A program made the position numbers and the translations under genes. A DNA stretch of 64,000 nucleotides, taken from contig NC_092355.1 of NCBI RefSeq assembly GCF_963676685.1, positions 74,801,176 through 74,865,175 of the forward strand, read 5' to 3'. Below are positions 13,301-28,300 of the stretch, one piece after another. The notes under the pieces are model-generated. The model was not told the DNA's origin. It did not search any database and was given only the letters and a program-made list of their open reading frames with translations. The stretch's first letter is position 1. The number at the start of each line of letters is the position of its first letter. Source of the stretch: Mytilus edulis (Eukaryota; Mollusca; Bivalvia; Mytilida; Mytilidae).

Positions 13301-16300
13301 TAAAGTACATGTAAATCTAAATTAGTTTAAAGAACAAATAATGAGTAAGATTATGCACTATTAATGAATTATTAATTGATTACTAAATACTTTTGGCAGG
13401 CAGATAAAAAAAATCATCTTGAATGTATAAGAATTACCTTTAGTCTTGACTATCCATATTTTCTTACATTTCTACATTGTTACGTTGTGTGACCCTATAG
13501 CTTGCATTATTGTATTCCAACACAACTTTTCAATCTTTCCCCTCCAACTTTTGAATTTGTGAACTGGAACTTGCTTGCATTTAACAATGCAAAATGTGTG
13601 TCATTTGCAAACAGGAATCCAGTTCAAGATAACTTTCCAGGTAGAAAGATTTTTCTGGTAGGAATTTATAAATAAATTCTGGTAGGAATCTTAAACATGT
13701 AGGAAAATAAATAATAACTCAGATTTTCAAATCAGAAAAAAATCTATACAGACTTTAACAATTCCACCTAGGTAGTAGGATTTTTGAAGTAGGAATATTA
13801 AAAAATCCAGTCAGACTTTTGTTCATTTTCCATGTCCGTCTACTTTCTATATAGAAACTTTGAATCTAGGTGGATTCCTACTTCATTCCTACTAGTGTCT
13901 GGGTGGAATCCTACTACTTATTTCGTACGGGTTAAATATAAATTTCTAATCCTGGTATCTATGATGAGTTTATTTCTTACCTTTTCCTGAATGATGTTGG
14001 TCTGAGTGGTGCCTTCTATGTCAGATGTTAATCCTGCGGCAGCTTCAGAAATCTTATACAGCTAAACAATATATGTTCAATCATATAAGAAATAGCAAAT
14101 TATGTGTATATTACATGTTTTTATAAGGAAATTATATCTTGAAGAATGAGAGTGAAAAATCAATCTGTAACAGTAACTGCTAACATTATTTGAAATACTA
14201 TCTTTAAATAGCCAATGATTATCCAAGTTCTTTTGCTTATCTTTTATGATTTTAAATGAAATTAAAGTAGTTGTTCTACTCACATAATTAATATACAGTA
14301 CATATGTCTATATTAAAAATCAATTGCACAATTCTAAGTACATTATCGTCTTTTCTGGTAGAAATAAAAAGTGTTATCTTTGATTTCTGAAAATTGCAAG
14401 GGAATCACAACTAAAAAGTCATTTTCCAAAATATGCAAATCCTGGCAGAATAAAAGCTTTAGAATAATAAATTCTCTTGTCTGGACACCTTAATAAATAC
14501 TTAAAAGATGTCTAAGTTAATGTCACAGCTCCTTACAATTTCTGGAATAATGTTGGTCTGAGTGGCGCCTTCCTTGTCAGATGTCAATTCCTTGGCAGTT
14601 TCTAAACTCCCAGGTACCTGGAAAAAAATATCCAGGAACCTCGTGCAATATAAAATTCTACTTGGGACAATATTCACCAATATTCATGCAATAACCCTTT
14701 TATTGTATAGCAATACAATATTTGAAAGTGAACATTGGTTTAAACTAAGGTTTTGTCAGTGATGACGTCATGAATTTGGAAGATTTATTGCACTATTGCA
14801 ATATTGGAATTTATTACACGCTAACTTTTGGTTACTTTCTGTGGGAAATATTATATTGCTATGCAAAAAAAGAATTATGAATCACATGATGATATCAGGG
14901 TAGAAGATGTATCTGTAAATCTTATCTGGTTGACTTTTTGTTATCTAAAGTTTATCTCTTTGTCCTAGAATTTACAAATTTATAACCAAAATGCCAAGAA
15001 TATGGACTTATTGTAATTCAATGACAGACTCTCTCATTGATAACCAAATATTTTCTGCTATGTTGACTTCAGGAATATTTAAGGATGTTTGCTTGCCATG
15101 TTTTGGAGTTTTTGTCAGATTTTTGAAATCCTCTGGCTTTATCCATTCAAATGCCTTAAAACATTTTGCCCAAGAACCACCATATTTCTTTCTATAAATC
15201 TGTTCGATGTTTGATTATCAGCCATATGTAAAAGTCTTATTAAATTTTATTTATTTATGAATAGTTTTTGAGAACTTTAACTGGTCAATGATAAAGCTAT
15301 GAAAAATCAAAAGAGAACATTTTCCACCAAAAATTCCAATGGCTAATATCTCTAAAACAAGCACATTGGGCCATAAAAAAGAATAGGTTTGTTTGCCCAA
15401 ACCCTACCTACCCAGAAAAAAGCTGGCTTCTCAAATTCTTTTATTGTCCTGATTTGAAGAAGGTTTTTTTTTCATCAGATAGGCATGAAGACTAATAAAC
15501 ATCCGATATTTAAATTTCTTAAAAAAAAAATTAAAACAAAAATTGCCTACCTACCTACCCACTGTCTCAACCTTGGGGAGGGTTTGGACAAACCAAACTA
15601 TTTTTAATTGTGGCCTTGACCCCTATCAGACTTGGGGTCAATTACATTGGAATGTAATTAATTAAATTACACATTACATTGCAAAAATGATCAATTACAC
15701 TAATTGTACATTACACAGTTTTTGAAATGTAATTAATTAAATTACAATTACTTTACTAAAGTAATTAATTAAATTACACATTACATTTCATCATAGTATT
15801 TTTTAACAATATTATACATGTATGTTTAATGCATCCGTAAAATATTCATGTAAGCATAGTTTAAGGGTTGCCTTTGATAATCATTAGTAATTTTAATGTT
15901 TTGTCATTTAGTCTGCATCTCTCTGGTCTGAGCACTTTGGCAGAAATTCTAAATAGGACCAATGTGGCATATATATTGCTTGATCCTATTAACTTGCCAA
16001 TACATTAAGGGGTATTTTGACATCTCAGAAATGAAGTCATTTAGTTTCAACAGAATATAAATAAAGAAATTATAAAGAATTTAAAATATTGTTTTTTAAT
16101 TTAAAAATATTAAAAAGTGTGCTTGTCACAATATTGAAAATGATTTTTGGTACAATCAATGTATATAATGTCTAAATATAAGCAATATTTTGCTAATTAG
16201 ATAAAATACATGTAAAAGTGGCATTGTACCTGAAAGTTAATCTGATTAATTGCTGTTTGTTTTTACAGCTGTTAATTTTTATTTCTATAATCCTTTTGGG

Positions 16301-19300
16301 TATACATTGTACTAATTTGACAAAATGATTGTGCAGTGATTTTAAAATCTAAATGAACTGTCTAAGAAAGATTTTTCACAGTGACACATTTTTGGTTTTT
16401 GTTTAAAGATCTTTCTTAAAAACTGAACAACACATATATATATTATTATCACATCTTTTTTTAAATTATAAGATCAAATAAATAATATAAAAACTTTAGA
16501 ATAATTAACAGACTTCATATATTTAAAAGTATGTGATATCAATATTTTAAAAATAAATATAATTTTACAATTTATATTATTAAACACAAATCCTTTTCTA
16601 TAACACCAACAAAGTACATGTAATTGAAATGTAATTCAAAAGTAATTGAACATTACATGCTTTTTTCAATGTAATTAATTGAATTACCATTACATGTAAT
16701 TAAAAAAATGCTCAATTACACATTACTTTCAATTACATGGAAAATTGTAATGCGTTACACTTAATTACCATTACATTTTCCTTTACCCCATCCCTGACCC
16801 CTATATTTTTTTGCTTTTTTAATTCTTCAATTAATCCCCTATCAATATATACTACTTTTATGAAAGTTATTTATTATGAAACTGAGCCACAAACTTCATT
16901 AACTGCAAAACAAATGGTGAATATAACGTAGATAATTAGTTGGTTATCTTGATGCCCTGAAATATGATTCAGTGTGACTGTTTGATGTATTCCTGGTTGC
17001 ATAACTGCCACTGGCAAACATTTCATGCATGTTGAGTTTTTTTTTTTAAATTAATACACAAGGAAGTTCTATCAATAAAATATGGGTCGGGCCATGTTAA
17101 TTTGCTAGAAATTTGGAATGTCATCTGTAAATAACGGTATATTTACTACATGTCACCTACATAATCCAATGCAATATCACCATTCTGACCAGACATAGCT
17201 TGCAATTTATACATCAACAACAGCCAAACGGGGTGCCCCACTTTGGCAAGGGTTTTACTTGCAAGTGAATGATGCATAATCATTATTTCTGAGCTTAATT
17301 TGACAAAATAAAACCATCTTTGCTGCCAAAAGCAAATTATCATTCCACTTCCATAAATGATTTAACAAAAGCAATCAGAATTTAAATGTGTATTGTATCT
17401 CATAGCTTGTGCTTCCTTAATGGGAATAGTGCGACTACTTGATTGCCGTTATGATAAGAAATCACCAAATACATAAATCAGTATATAGTTTAATCTAAAA
17501 TCTAAATTATACAAATTGCCTTTTTGTTAATTACCCAAAATTGAAAAAAAAAATACAACAAAATTCACAAGGAACAGTGTTGAAACCTTGTTTGAAATCA
17601 ATTTTTAGATCACTGTTTAAACTGGACAGTTTGTTTATATACTATTGATAGTGAATAGATATGTATTTGCTATAAACCAAACAAGATATTCTGAAAACAT
17701 GCTCAAAAGGCTAAGGATGCAAAGAAATATAGAGTCTTTCTATTATGTTTATATCAGCATGGTACTGCTGCTAAATGCAAAAATAATATGCCACTTTATC
17801 AAAATAATCATAAAATGATCTATGCACATAATGTGTCATATTAAATTGAGAATGGAAATGGGGAATGTGTCAAAGAGACAACAATCCGACCATAGAACAG
17901 ACAAAAGCAGAAGGTCACCAATAGGTCTTCATATACATACTTTACTTACACTTATTATATCTGACCATTCATCAATGAACTTGTGGGTTGCTGTACACGT
18001 CTCACAGTAATATTCTGGACCATGCTTATTACTTAAGTCATTCGATCCTGTCACAAGCTCTGATTTGGTAAGTCCACATTCCCATTTTTTCTCAAATTTG
18101 ACATTTGACATCCTGAATCTAGTTTCTATAATTTTGTTCATTTCATCCGTCACAAAATCCCCTATGTATTTGTACACACCTGATTTAATTTCTTTCCCAA
18201 ATTCCCAGACCTGAATTTGAATTGCATTTGGATATGTCACTACAAGTAACTTTCTCAATTTTGATGTTTTCGGTATATCAAAGACAGCAGTACCTTTGAA
18301 AAGGGCAATTTTTCTTTTCCTTGATTGTGTGCCAACTAGTTCTGAAACGATATATTCTCTACTCAGGGAAGCAATAACATGATTCATAAGATGTGGTGGT
18401 AGAAACCTAAATTTGAAACACAACCAGGTGGATCTCTTCGAATTACAATTTGGGACCTTGAATATTTCATGAATGTCACGATCTGGTTTGGCTGTAATCA
18501 TACAAGGCACATAGTAGCAAAGGGTTTCATCATCACCCTCTGATATTTTTGGACGTATGATGATATCAAATTTCTCCATTACGTTCAGGATATAGTCTTT
18601 GTGATTATACATAATTTGTGTCTCTTCTTTAAATATATCTTCTATAACAGTATGACTTAATTCGCCTCTTTGGTAAAATGTGTCCCATATATTTTGATTT
18701 TTAATATTTTTAGCTCGGAATTTCTTTGCTGTCACAATACATTTAAAAGCATCCGACAACCATTGCGTATCTAAAACAATATAATCTGGGAGATTCTTGA
18801 AAAAAACTAAAGTTCGAACTTCATGGTGCAATCGAAGGTATAACTGAAGATCATCATCACTTAAAGGCGTGGGTGTAACTGCAGAAGCAATGTTCTTTAT
18901 TTCCTGATAGGTTAGGATGGGTAACAGTTTCTTCTTTTCTTGAAGTTTCTTTTCTAGCTGAATGAATTTTAATGGATAATTAATATTCCAAGTTCTCATC
19001 GATCTTGATAAATTTCCTATGTATAGTCGTATCTGCTGGAATACACTGTTGTCATCGTCGGTATTAGAAATGAAGTATGTTTTTCTTATATGTCTACGCT
19101 CATCATCTGACATATCCTCAGTATACTTAAAAATCTTTTCTCTGCATGCATCCTCTAACTATTGAAAAATATGGAAGTAACTTTTTTTATGCGATGGTTT
19201 TAACAAAAAATTGTAAATAAATAAACAAGAGTTTTGAAAATATTGAAAACTTCTTATAAAATTTTAAGGTTTTATAATATACTTGTCAATTAATTATTTT

Positions 19301-22300
19301 TCTAATTTTGTTACAGGAAACATTATATCATAAATGGTAAGATCTGTTCATAGTTAGTTTGCATTAAAATGAGGATATGACTTTCATGAAAATATTAAGA
19401 AATCAAGTTTGATGAAGCTATTTAATTGATATCGTTATATTCAAATATATCACCGCTACAATAAAAACATACTAGTACCATACAAATAAACACAAACTGT
19501 AGCAGTGAGATTGAACCTTTTAAAATAAGTTATACCTGGCGTGCTCCGGACACGTCAGAGGTCAAATCATCTTTCCAAGTGCCAACAATAACTACTGGTG
19601 GATCAATGAAATCTTGCGTTGTGTTTTTGTCATCAGATTTATATTTGTCTCCTTCCAGTTTACTGTAGCAATGTATTGAGTTCATCCATAAACGGAACAA
19701 ATCTATAAAGAAATAGTTCTTTTTTGCAGACGGACAAGAGTAAATAAAGTCGCCTTGCTGTTCTGGTTGAGATGTACGAGCAAGTAGCTTTACTGTTATG
19801 TGAGACATTTATATTTAGATGCTACAAAACTCTATAAAGTGACTGTCTTTCTTGTATTAGCATTTTAATCATAGTTAATGACATTACAAGTGCTAAAAGG
19901 TTTTTGTTTACATATTAAGGAATTTGATACTTTTCATAAAAAAAAAGAAGATGTGGTATGCTTGTCAATGAGACAATATTTAACAAGAGACCAAATGAGG
20001 CAGAAATAAACAAATATAGGCCTTAAAAGAGGGACGAAAAATACCATAGGGATAGTCAAACGTATGAATCGAAAATAAACTGACAACGCCATGGCTAACA
20101 ATAGAACCCACACCGCATAGTCAACTATATATATAAAAGCACTAACATAAGAAATGTAAAACAATTCAAACATGAAAACGAATGTCCTGATTTATGTACA
20201 AAACAATGAACGAACACCAAATATTTAATGAAAATCAGAATTATTGTAACAGTTTTAGTAAACGTTTTTTCTTATACTTGCATAATAATCGAATTACTTT
20301 AACCATCATATTCAATTTCAAATGCACCCACCTAATACACGGCTAAGCTATATATCAGCCGAAAGCTAAACATCTGTACTATCAGTAAGGTGCAATATCC
20401 ATCAAATGAAGATCAATGGTCAAAGATTAATACACAGTATACATGTTAGAAAAATTGTCTTCTTAATTGCTTGGATATTGCATTATTTATTGTTTTAATG
20501 CATAAATTCATCACAAATAAGACTTGGAAAACGGAATATACAGATGATAATGATATATAATACAGGTGTGTGTTTAAGATTGGTGCATTAAAGTCCTTAA
20601 CTAAGAGGCTCATTTTAAAAAAAGTCGATTTTCTACACAGGCAAATTTCACTCACATCAATTTCGAGTGAATTTAAATTCATGTGAATCTCACGTGAATT
20701 TCACCTCAAACGAGCTTAAAAGTGAAACTCACGTGAAATCAGTTTCATGTGAATCTCATGTGAAACTCATGTGAATTTCACATGAAAATCATGACAAAAA
20801 ATTCATGTGAAATTTTAAATTTACATAAATTTTTAAAATAGAGAATTTCAAATAACATCTAAATTTTCAAATTTAATTAAAATTATGAAAAATATAATTT
20901 TTTGTTGTAAATTTCACGTGAAATTCATGTGGAAAATTTCACATCAGATTCATGTGAATCTCATTTCACATGAAATTCACAGTAAAATTTTCACGTGAGT
21001 TTCATGTAAACGCTCGATTGAGGTGAATCTCACATGAAATTGTTCATGTGAATTTCATGTGAGATTCATATGAAATTCATGTGAGCAATATTTGCCTGTG
21101 TATACTTCACTAAATGTTTATTAGACATTTAAGTGAAAAAATTGAAGTTTAAAATTGCAAAACATGTTGTCGCATAAAAAACATGGTATCATTTCTTTCT
21201 ATTTTTTCAAATATGATACAATGGCATAAAAATTCTGTTCTTTCTGTTCCTGTCTTGGGACAGACGGACAAACTGACAGACGGACAAACGAACGAACGCA
21301 CAGATCAGAAAACATAATGCCCCTCTACTTTTGTAGGTGGGGCATACAAATTTTATTTTGCAGGAAATTACTTTTTTGGCCTTAAAATCATTCCGTAGAC
21401 AAAATATAGTAAACATATTGCGTAAACTATTCGAGAAAAAAAGTTCTAACCAAGATAAAACGTTTTGCCAAACCCAGCTTGATACGAGACTGAGGTCAAA
21501 CCTATAAACACTTGGTTTAGACACAATACTCAAGCTAAATTACTGCTATCTGGTGCATTTCGTTTAATTGCTACAAAATCGAGGTTTAACAAAATTGTTA
21601 ACCAATTGTTCTGACCAAACAAATATGTTTCTTACATACACTGTTGACACAGATATATAACTCGCATTTTTGTTATTATGAACATGCAAATATCAATACT
21701 TTAACTTGTAAGTTATACAAACTATTCAAAGTCAATGAACAATGATTGAAGGTACAGGACCAAACAATCTCCATAGTTGAGATCTATAATTATAATTATA
21801 CAATGGCATACTAAATAGTATTGACTTATCATCAGTCATTTACTTTAAACAAACATTAACTAGTAAATTATGTAAAAATTGCAGTCAATAACCCCTGATG
21901 GTGGGTGAAGACACATAATTCCCATGGACATAAAACTTGAATCTGGAAATACATGTGCATGTCATATATCAGTGACTTAACACGAGTCATTCATATCAGA
22001 ATAATCTTATTACAAACATTAACATGTAAACTATGCAAAAAATTAAAAGCCTTTAGGGATGAGATTCACCAATCATGAGTGCGTTTTCAACTGCATAATA
22101 AATATCATTAACTTACCACTAGTGATTTCTCATTAAACGAGGATGTGTCGCAAAATAATCTTCATGGCACAGGAATGTGCAATAATTAATAAAACTACAT
22201 ATCAATTTTTATTGGCCTATCACAATTGGTTCAATACTGAACCAATCACAAACTACTTCATACATCATAATAACAATGTCGAAAGCAGTATACCTCTCTC

Positions 22301-25300
22301 TGGCTTGATGGTTCCGTCAAAGCAAAACAAAAATGGTGGGACTAAGGATAATTCATTCGAATGTTCAATATTGAATTCTGACACAATTATATCCTATGCT
22401 TAAGAATGAAACAGCAGTGATCATAACTGTAGTAGATATTTAGACTTTACAGTAATGCATCTACAGTTATTAAGACTAGAGGCTCTAAAGAGCCTGTGTC
22501 GCTCACCTTGGTCTATGTGAATATTAAACAAAGGAAGCAGATGGATTCATGACAAACTTATGTTTTGGTGATGGTGATGTGTGTGTAAATCTTACTTTAC
22601 TGAACATTCTTGCTGCTTACAATTATCTCTATCTGTAATGAACTTGGCCCAGTAGTTTCAGTGGAAAATGTTAGTTAAAATTTACATATTTTATGAAAAT
22701 TGTTAAAAATTGACCATAAAGGAAAATAACTCCTTAGGGGTCAATTGACCAGTTCCGTCATGTTGACTTATTTGTAAATCTTACTTTGCTGAACATTATT
22801 GATGTTTACAGTTTATCTCTATCTATAATAATGTTCAAGATAATAAACCAAAACAGCAAAATTTCCTTAAAATTACCAATTCAGGGGCAACAACCGATTG
22901 ACCGATTCATCTGAAAATTTCATGGCAGATAGATCTTGACCTGATAAACAATTTTATTCTGTCAGATTTGCTTTAAATGCTTTGGTTTTTGAGTGATAAG
23001 CCAAAAACTGCATTTAACCCCTATGTTCTATTTTTAGCCATGGCGGCCATCTTGGTTGGTTGGCCGGGTCACCGGACACAATTTTCAAACTAAATACCCG
23101 AATGATGATTGTGGCCAAGTTTGGTTTAATTTGGCCCAGTAGTTTTAGAGGAGAAGATTTTTGTAAAAGATAACTAAGATTTACCAAAAATGGTTAAAAA
23201 TTGACTATAAAGGGCAATAACTCCTAAAGGGATCAAAAGACCATTTTGGTCCTGTTGACTTATTTGTAGATCATACTTTTCTGAACATTTTTCCTGTTTT
23301 CAATTATCTCTATCTATAATAATATTCAGGATAATAACCCAAAACAGCAGAATTTCCTTAAAATTACCAATTCAGGGGCAGCAACCTATCAAAGGGTTGT
23401 CCAATTCATCTCAAAATTTCAGGGCATATAGATCTTGACCTGATAAACAATTGTACCTGATGTCAGATTTGCTCTAAATGCTTTTGTTTTTGAGTGATAA
23501 GCCAAAAACTTCATTTTACCCCTATGTTCTATTTTAGCCATGGCGGCCATCTTGGTTCGTTGGCCAGGTCACCGGACACAATTTTTAAACAAGAAATCCG
23601 AATGATGATTGTGGCCAAGTTTGGTTTAATTTGACCCAGTAGTTTCAGAGGAGAAGATTTTTGTAAAAGATAACTAAGATTTACGAAAAATGGTTAAAAA
23701 TTGACTATAAAGGGCAATTACTCCTAAAGGGGTCAATATACCATTTTGGTCCTGTTGACTTATTTGTAGATCTTACTTTGCTGAACATTTTTGATGTTTA
23801 CAGTTTATCTCTATCTATAATAATAATAAGGATAATAACCCAAAACAGCAAAATTTCCTTGAAATTACCAATTCAGGGGCAGCAACCTATCAAAGGGTTG
23901 TCTGATTCATCTAAAAATTCCAGGGCAGATAGATCTTGACCTGATTAACAATTTTACCCCCTATCAGATTTGCTCTAAATGCTTTGGTTTTTGAGTGATA
24001 AGCCAAAAACTGCATTACACCCCTATGTTCTATTTTTAGCCATGGCGGCCATCTTGGTTGGTTGGCTGGGTCACCGGACACAATTTTTAAACTAGATACC
24101 CTAATAATGATTTTGGCCATGTTTGGTTAAATTTGGCCCAGCAGTTTCAGAGGAGAAGATTTTTGTAAAAGTTAACGACGACGGACGCCAAGTGATGAGA
24201 AAAGCTCACTTGGCCCCTCAGGCCAGGTTAGCTAAAAAAAGGAAAAACTACATTTATAAATAAATAGCATTAAAAATGTTATCAATCTATCTATGTTTAA
24301 AACTTTTAATTTCTTAATACACTAATCTAAAACAAACCTAGGATATTCATGAAAGAAGACGGTTCTATATTGACAAGTTGACAAGTTTAGTTAGTTTTCT
24401 TGATCAAATTGTTTCATATTATTTCATGTAAAGTCCTTTTATACTCGAGTATAAGGTTATAGATTTATTTTCATTGTTGAAGGCTGAAAAGTTACCTATT
24501 CATCCATTTTATTTCAACTTTGGTGGATTGTTGTCTTATTGCAATCTTTAGTCAGATAATAGCATTTAGTGAACTGCTTTTAAAATAATCTATTGATCTT
24601 ACCTTGTGAGTCTTTCTTGTCAGCATCACTTAGTTTTGTCACAACAAGATAAATTGCATCTGGGGACAAAAATGTTTGATGTGTGTGGTAAAATTCTTCA
24701 TCTCCGGCAAAATCCCATAATAATAACGTGCCATATTCCTTTTTGTCTTTGAAATCAACTTTAGATCTAAGCATGGTTTCAATATCCTTCTGAGCTTTTT
24801 CTAATGATTCATTAGGCTGTTGTGTAGTAACTGGAGATTTAACTATATATTCAGTGGGTTCTGGAGACTTAACTTGAGTGTTTTCTGGAGGTTCAATCAT
24901 TTCAGGCTGCTTGGATACTGTCTGGAGTTCCTTTAATTTTTCAAAATTTAATGACGGTTTGTTGTCCTGAACGGGCTTGCAATCTTGTATTTCTTCCACA
25001 ATTGCTGCTTTGTCCTGAAGTTCTTTCTCATATGGTTTCAACAGTCTTGCATGCATTTCTGTTTCTTCATTTTTTCCTATCATTAGATATAAACAGTGTT
25101 TTTAAACCTAATATTGTATTTTAACCCTCTTGTTGCTGGAGGGACACATGTGTCCACACCGACTGTGCCAGGGGGACACATATGTCCATGTTTTAATTTA
25201 TGCAAACTTCTCCTCATTGCTGTATCTTTTTCAAATAAAAGACCAAAAATTATACAGTGTTATATGTTTTCTTCAATGGGTCCCAAATGTAACTGTCATG

Positions 25301-28300
25301 TTGGTGTCATATATCGAAATACGTCATTTTTGGACATCTGACGTCATGGATGTCGAGCAGTGGTATTTTCTGGGGCAAAAAAAGACCCTTGAAAAACAAC
25401 TGGCAGCAAGAGGGTTAAGTGAAGAAAAAAAATATAATCGAAAACAGTATACAGTAAGAAAAATTAAGATATGATTTAACCCAAAACTAGAGGCTCCAAA
25501 GAGCCTGTGTCGCTCACCTTGGTCTATGTGAATATTAAACAAAGGACGCATTTGAATTCATGACAAAATTGTGTTTTGGTGATGGTGATGTGTTTGTATA
25601 TCTTACTTTACTGAACATTATTGCTGCTTACAATCATTCTATCTATATTGAACTTGGCCTAAGAGCTTCAGTGGAAAATGTTAGTTAAAATTTACAAATT
25701 TTATGAAAATTGTTAAAAATTGACTATAAAGGGCAATAACTCCTTATGGGGTCAATTGACCATTTAGGTCATGTTGACTTATTTTTAGGTGTTACTTTGC
25801 TGTACATTGTTTCCCTTTACAGTTTATCTCTATCTATAATAATATTCAAGATAATATCAAAAAACGGCAAAATTTCCTTAAAATGACTAATTCAGGGGCA
25901 GCAACCTAACAGCAGTTTGTCCAATCCATCTGAAAATTTCATGGCATATAGATCTTGACCTGATTAACAATTTTACTCCCTGTTAGATTTGCTCTAAATG
26001 CTTTGGTTTTTGAGTTATAAGCAAAAAACTGCATTTTACCCCTATGTTCTATTTTTAGCCATGGCAGCCATCTTTGTTGGTTGGCCGGGTCACACCACAC
26101 AATTTTTAAACTAGATACCCCAATGATGATTGCGGCCAAGTTTGTTTAAATTTGGCCTGGTAGTTTCAGAGGAGAAGATTTTTGTAAAAGATTACCAAGA
26201 TTTACGAAAAATGGTTAAAAATTGACTATAAAGGACAATAACTCCTAAAGTGGTCAACTGACCATTTTGGTTAGTTGACTTATTTGTAGATTTTACTTTG
26301 CTGAACGTTATTGCTGTTTACAGTTTATCTCTATCTATAATAATATTCAAGATAATAACAAAAAACAGCAAAATTTCCCTAAAATTACCAATTCAGGGGC
26401 AGCAACCCAACAACAGGTTGTCCGATTCATCTGAAAATTTCAGGGCAGTTAGATCTTGACCTGATGAACATTTTTAACCCACGTCAGATTTGCTCTAAAT
26501 GCTTTGGTTTTTGAGTTATAAGCCAAAAACTGCATTTTACCCCTATGTTCTATATTTAGCCGTGGCGGCCATCTTGGTTGGTTGGCGGGGTCACCGGACA
26601 CAATTTTTAAACTAGATACCCCAATGATGATTATGGCCAAGTTTGGATTAATTTGGCCCAGCAGTTTCAGAGGAGAAGATTTTTGTAAAAGTTAACGACG
26701 ACGGACGCAGGACGACGGACGACGACGGACGACGCCGGACGCCAAGTGATGAGAAAAGCTCACTTGGCCCCTCGGGCCAGGTGAGCTAAAAAACGAACTC
26801 CAAGGAAAATTCAAAATGGAAAGTCCCTTAACAAATGGCAAAATCACAAGCTCAAACACATCAAGCGAATGGAAAACAACTCATTTATTGATGGAAGCCA
26901 TATATTTGTTCGAAGTTTACACATGGGCTGGGCCGTGGTATTCGAAATTTATCCTGAGCTTTAGCGACGGATAAAATTAACAAATAAGCCCAGGCCATGT
27001 GAACATTTACAACAAATCTATGGCTTCCATGAATTTTTTCTATTCTAATGTTTTTCTCGTAAGCTACCGTCAAATCCAAAGTTGACATTTCATAACTAAG
27101 GAGCTGCCGTGTTGACTTGCTGAAATCAGTAAATATGCGAATGATGCAATAGAATAGAAAATAAAACAACAAGGTACATAAAAAAATCCATTTTAATGTA
27201 ATATTATACGAATTTCGATGGTTCATGTAACTGAAAAACCTTCAGCTTTAGCGTTTTCATTTGTATGACGTCATGTTTTTGACCTAAATGTGCCGTAGGA
27301 TTAATGGACTTTCGTGGAATTTTATTCTATTTTTATTTTGTAGATTTCTCCGAGCTCTTGTGCATTTATTCTTTTTGTGACAACACCGTGAAAAAAATCA
27401 TGATATATCTATACTTAGCGCAGACTCATATAATAATGGATGTTATAATTTTTAAAACAATAAAATCGGCATAGCGTTAACGTTTGCAAACAGGTTCCGA
27501 TACATGTGGATTTACGTGAAAGGTATATTATAACATCCATTATTATATGAGTCTGCGCTAAGTATAGATATATCATGATTTTTTTCACGGTGTTGTTTTC
27601 AAAGGCCTGTCAAAGCGAAGGAAGCATGTCATAATAGAATAAACAGTTACACTTCAAATTGTGTTCACCAATTGTGAAATACACCTGTAAAGTAGTAAAA
27701 ATTGAAAATATGTTTTTATACATAGTTTCATGATTGATAATGAGGGAGGTATTACCTATATAAAATCCGTCTTACTTTCACAACACTTTTTTGCAGGGAT
27801 ATGTACACAAATTGTATGCTTTATAGCTATATTACAGCTGAAGTCGGAATCTACTGCGAACGTTATACAAAGTTTACTATACTCTTTCCTTCATTGATAG
27901 TGATCATTTTGTTTTAGATTTTCTTGGTTGTTTTTTTGTTTTTTTGTTTACTTTGACCTGAAATAAAATATGGTGGGATATGATGTACAAATGTATACAA
28001 ACAAAACTTAATGCATGGTTGACTTATAAACATGAGTGCTAAAATGTCTCCTCTTCTTATGACATTGATTTTCAGTAGATAGTCCTAAATATAAAGCTAA
28101 CGTTTAGTCCTTTGTCTAAAACAGTTCATAAGAAGGTACCATGTAAGACCATGTTGATGAATATTCCGTATCAACTTCACAAACAATACACCATGGTCTT
28201 GAAGTATAGAATCTGGGTACTGACGTTTTTTATCATCTTTATAACGTGTAATATTATTATTCCCTCATTTGTCTTTATAATATTACTTTTACTGTTTAGT

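Noticed and set aside
23911..26640. Three related minus-strand frames (23911-24120, 25939-26139, 26449-26640) sharing 'VSSLKIV..DPANQ.RW'
   Set aside because: They are antisense readings of the same monomer in the 'gaggctc' repeat; similarity comes from the repeat, not from a gene family.
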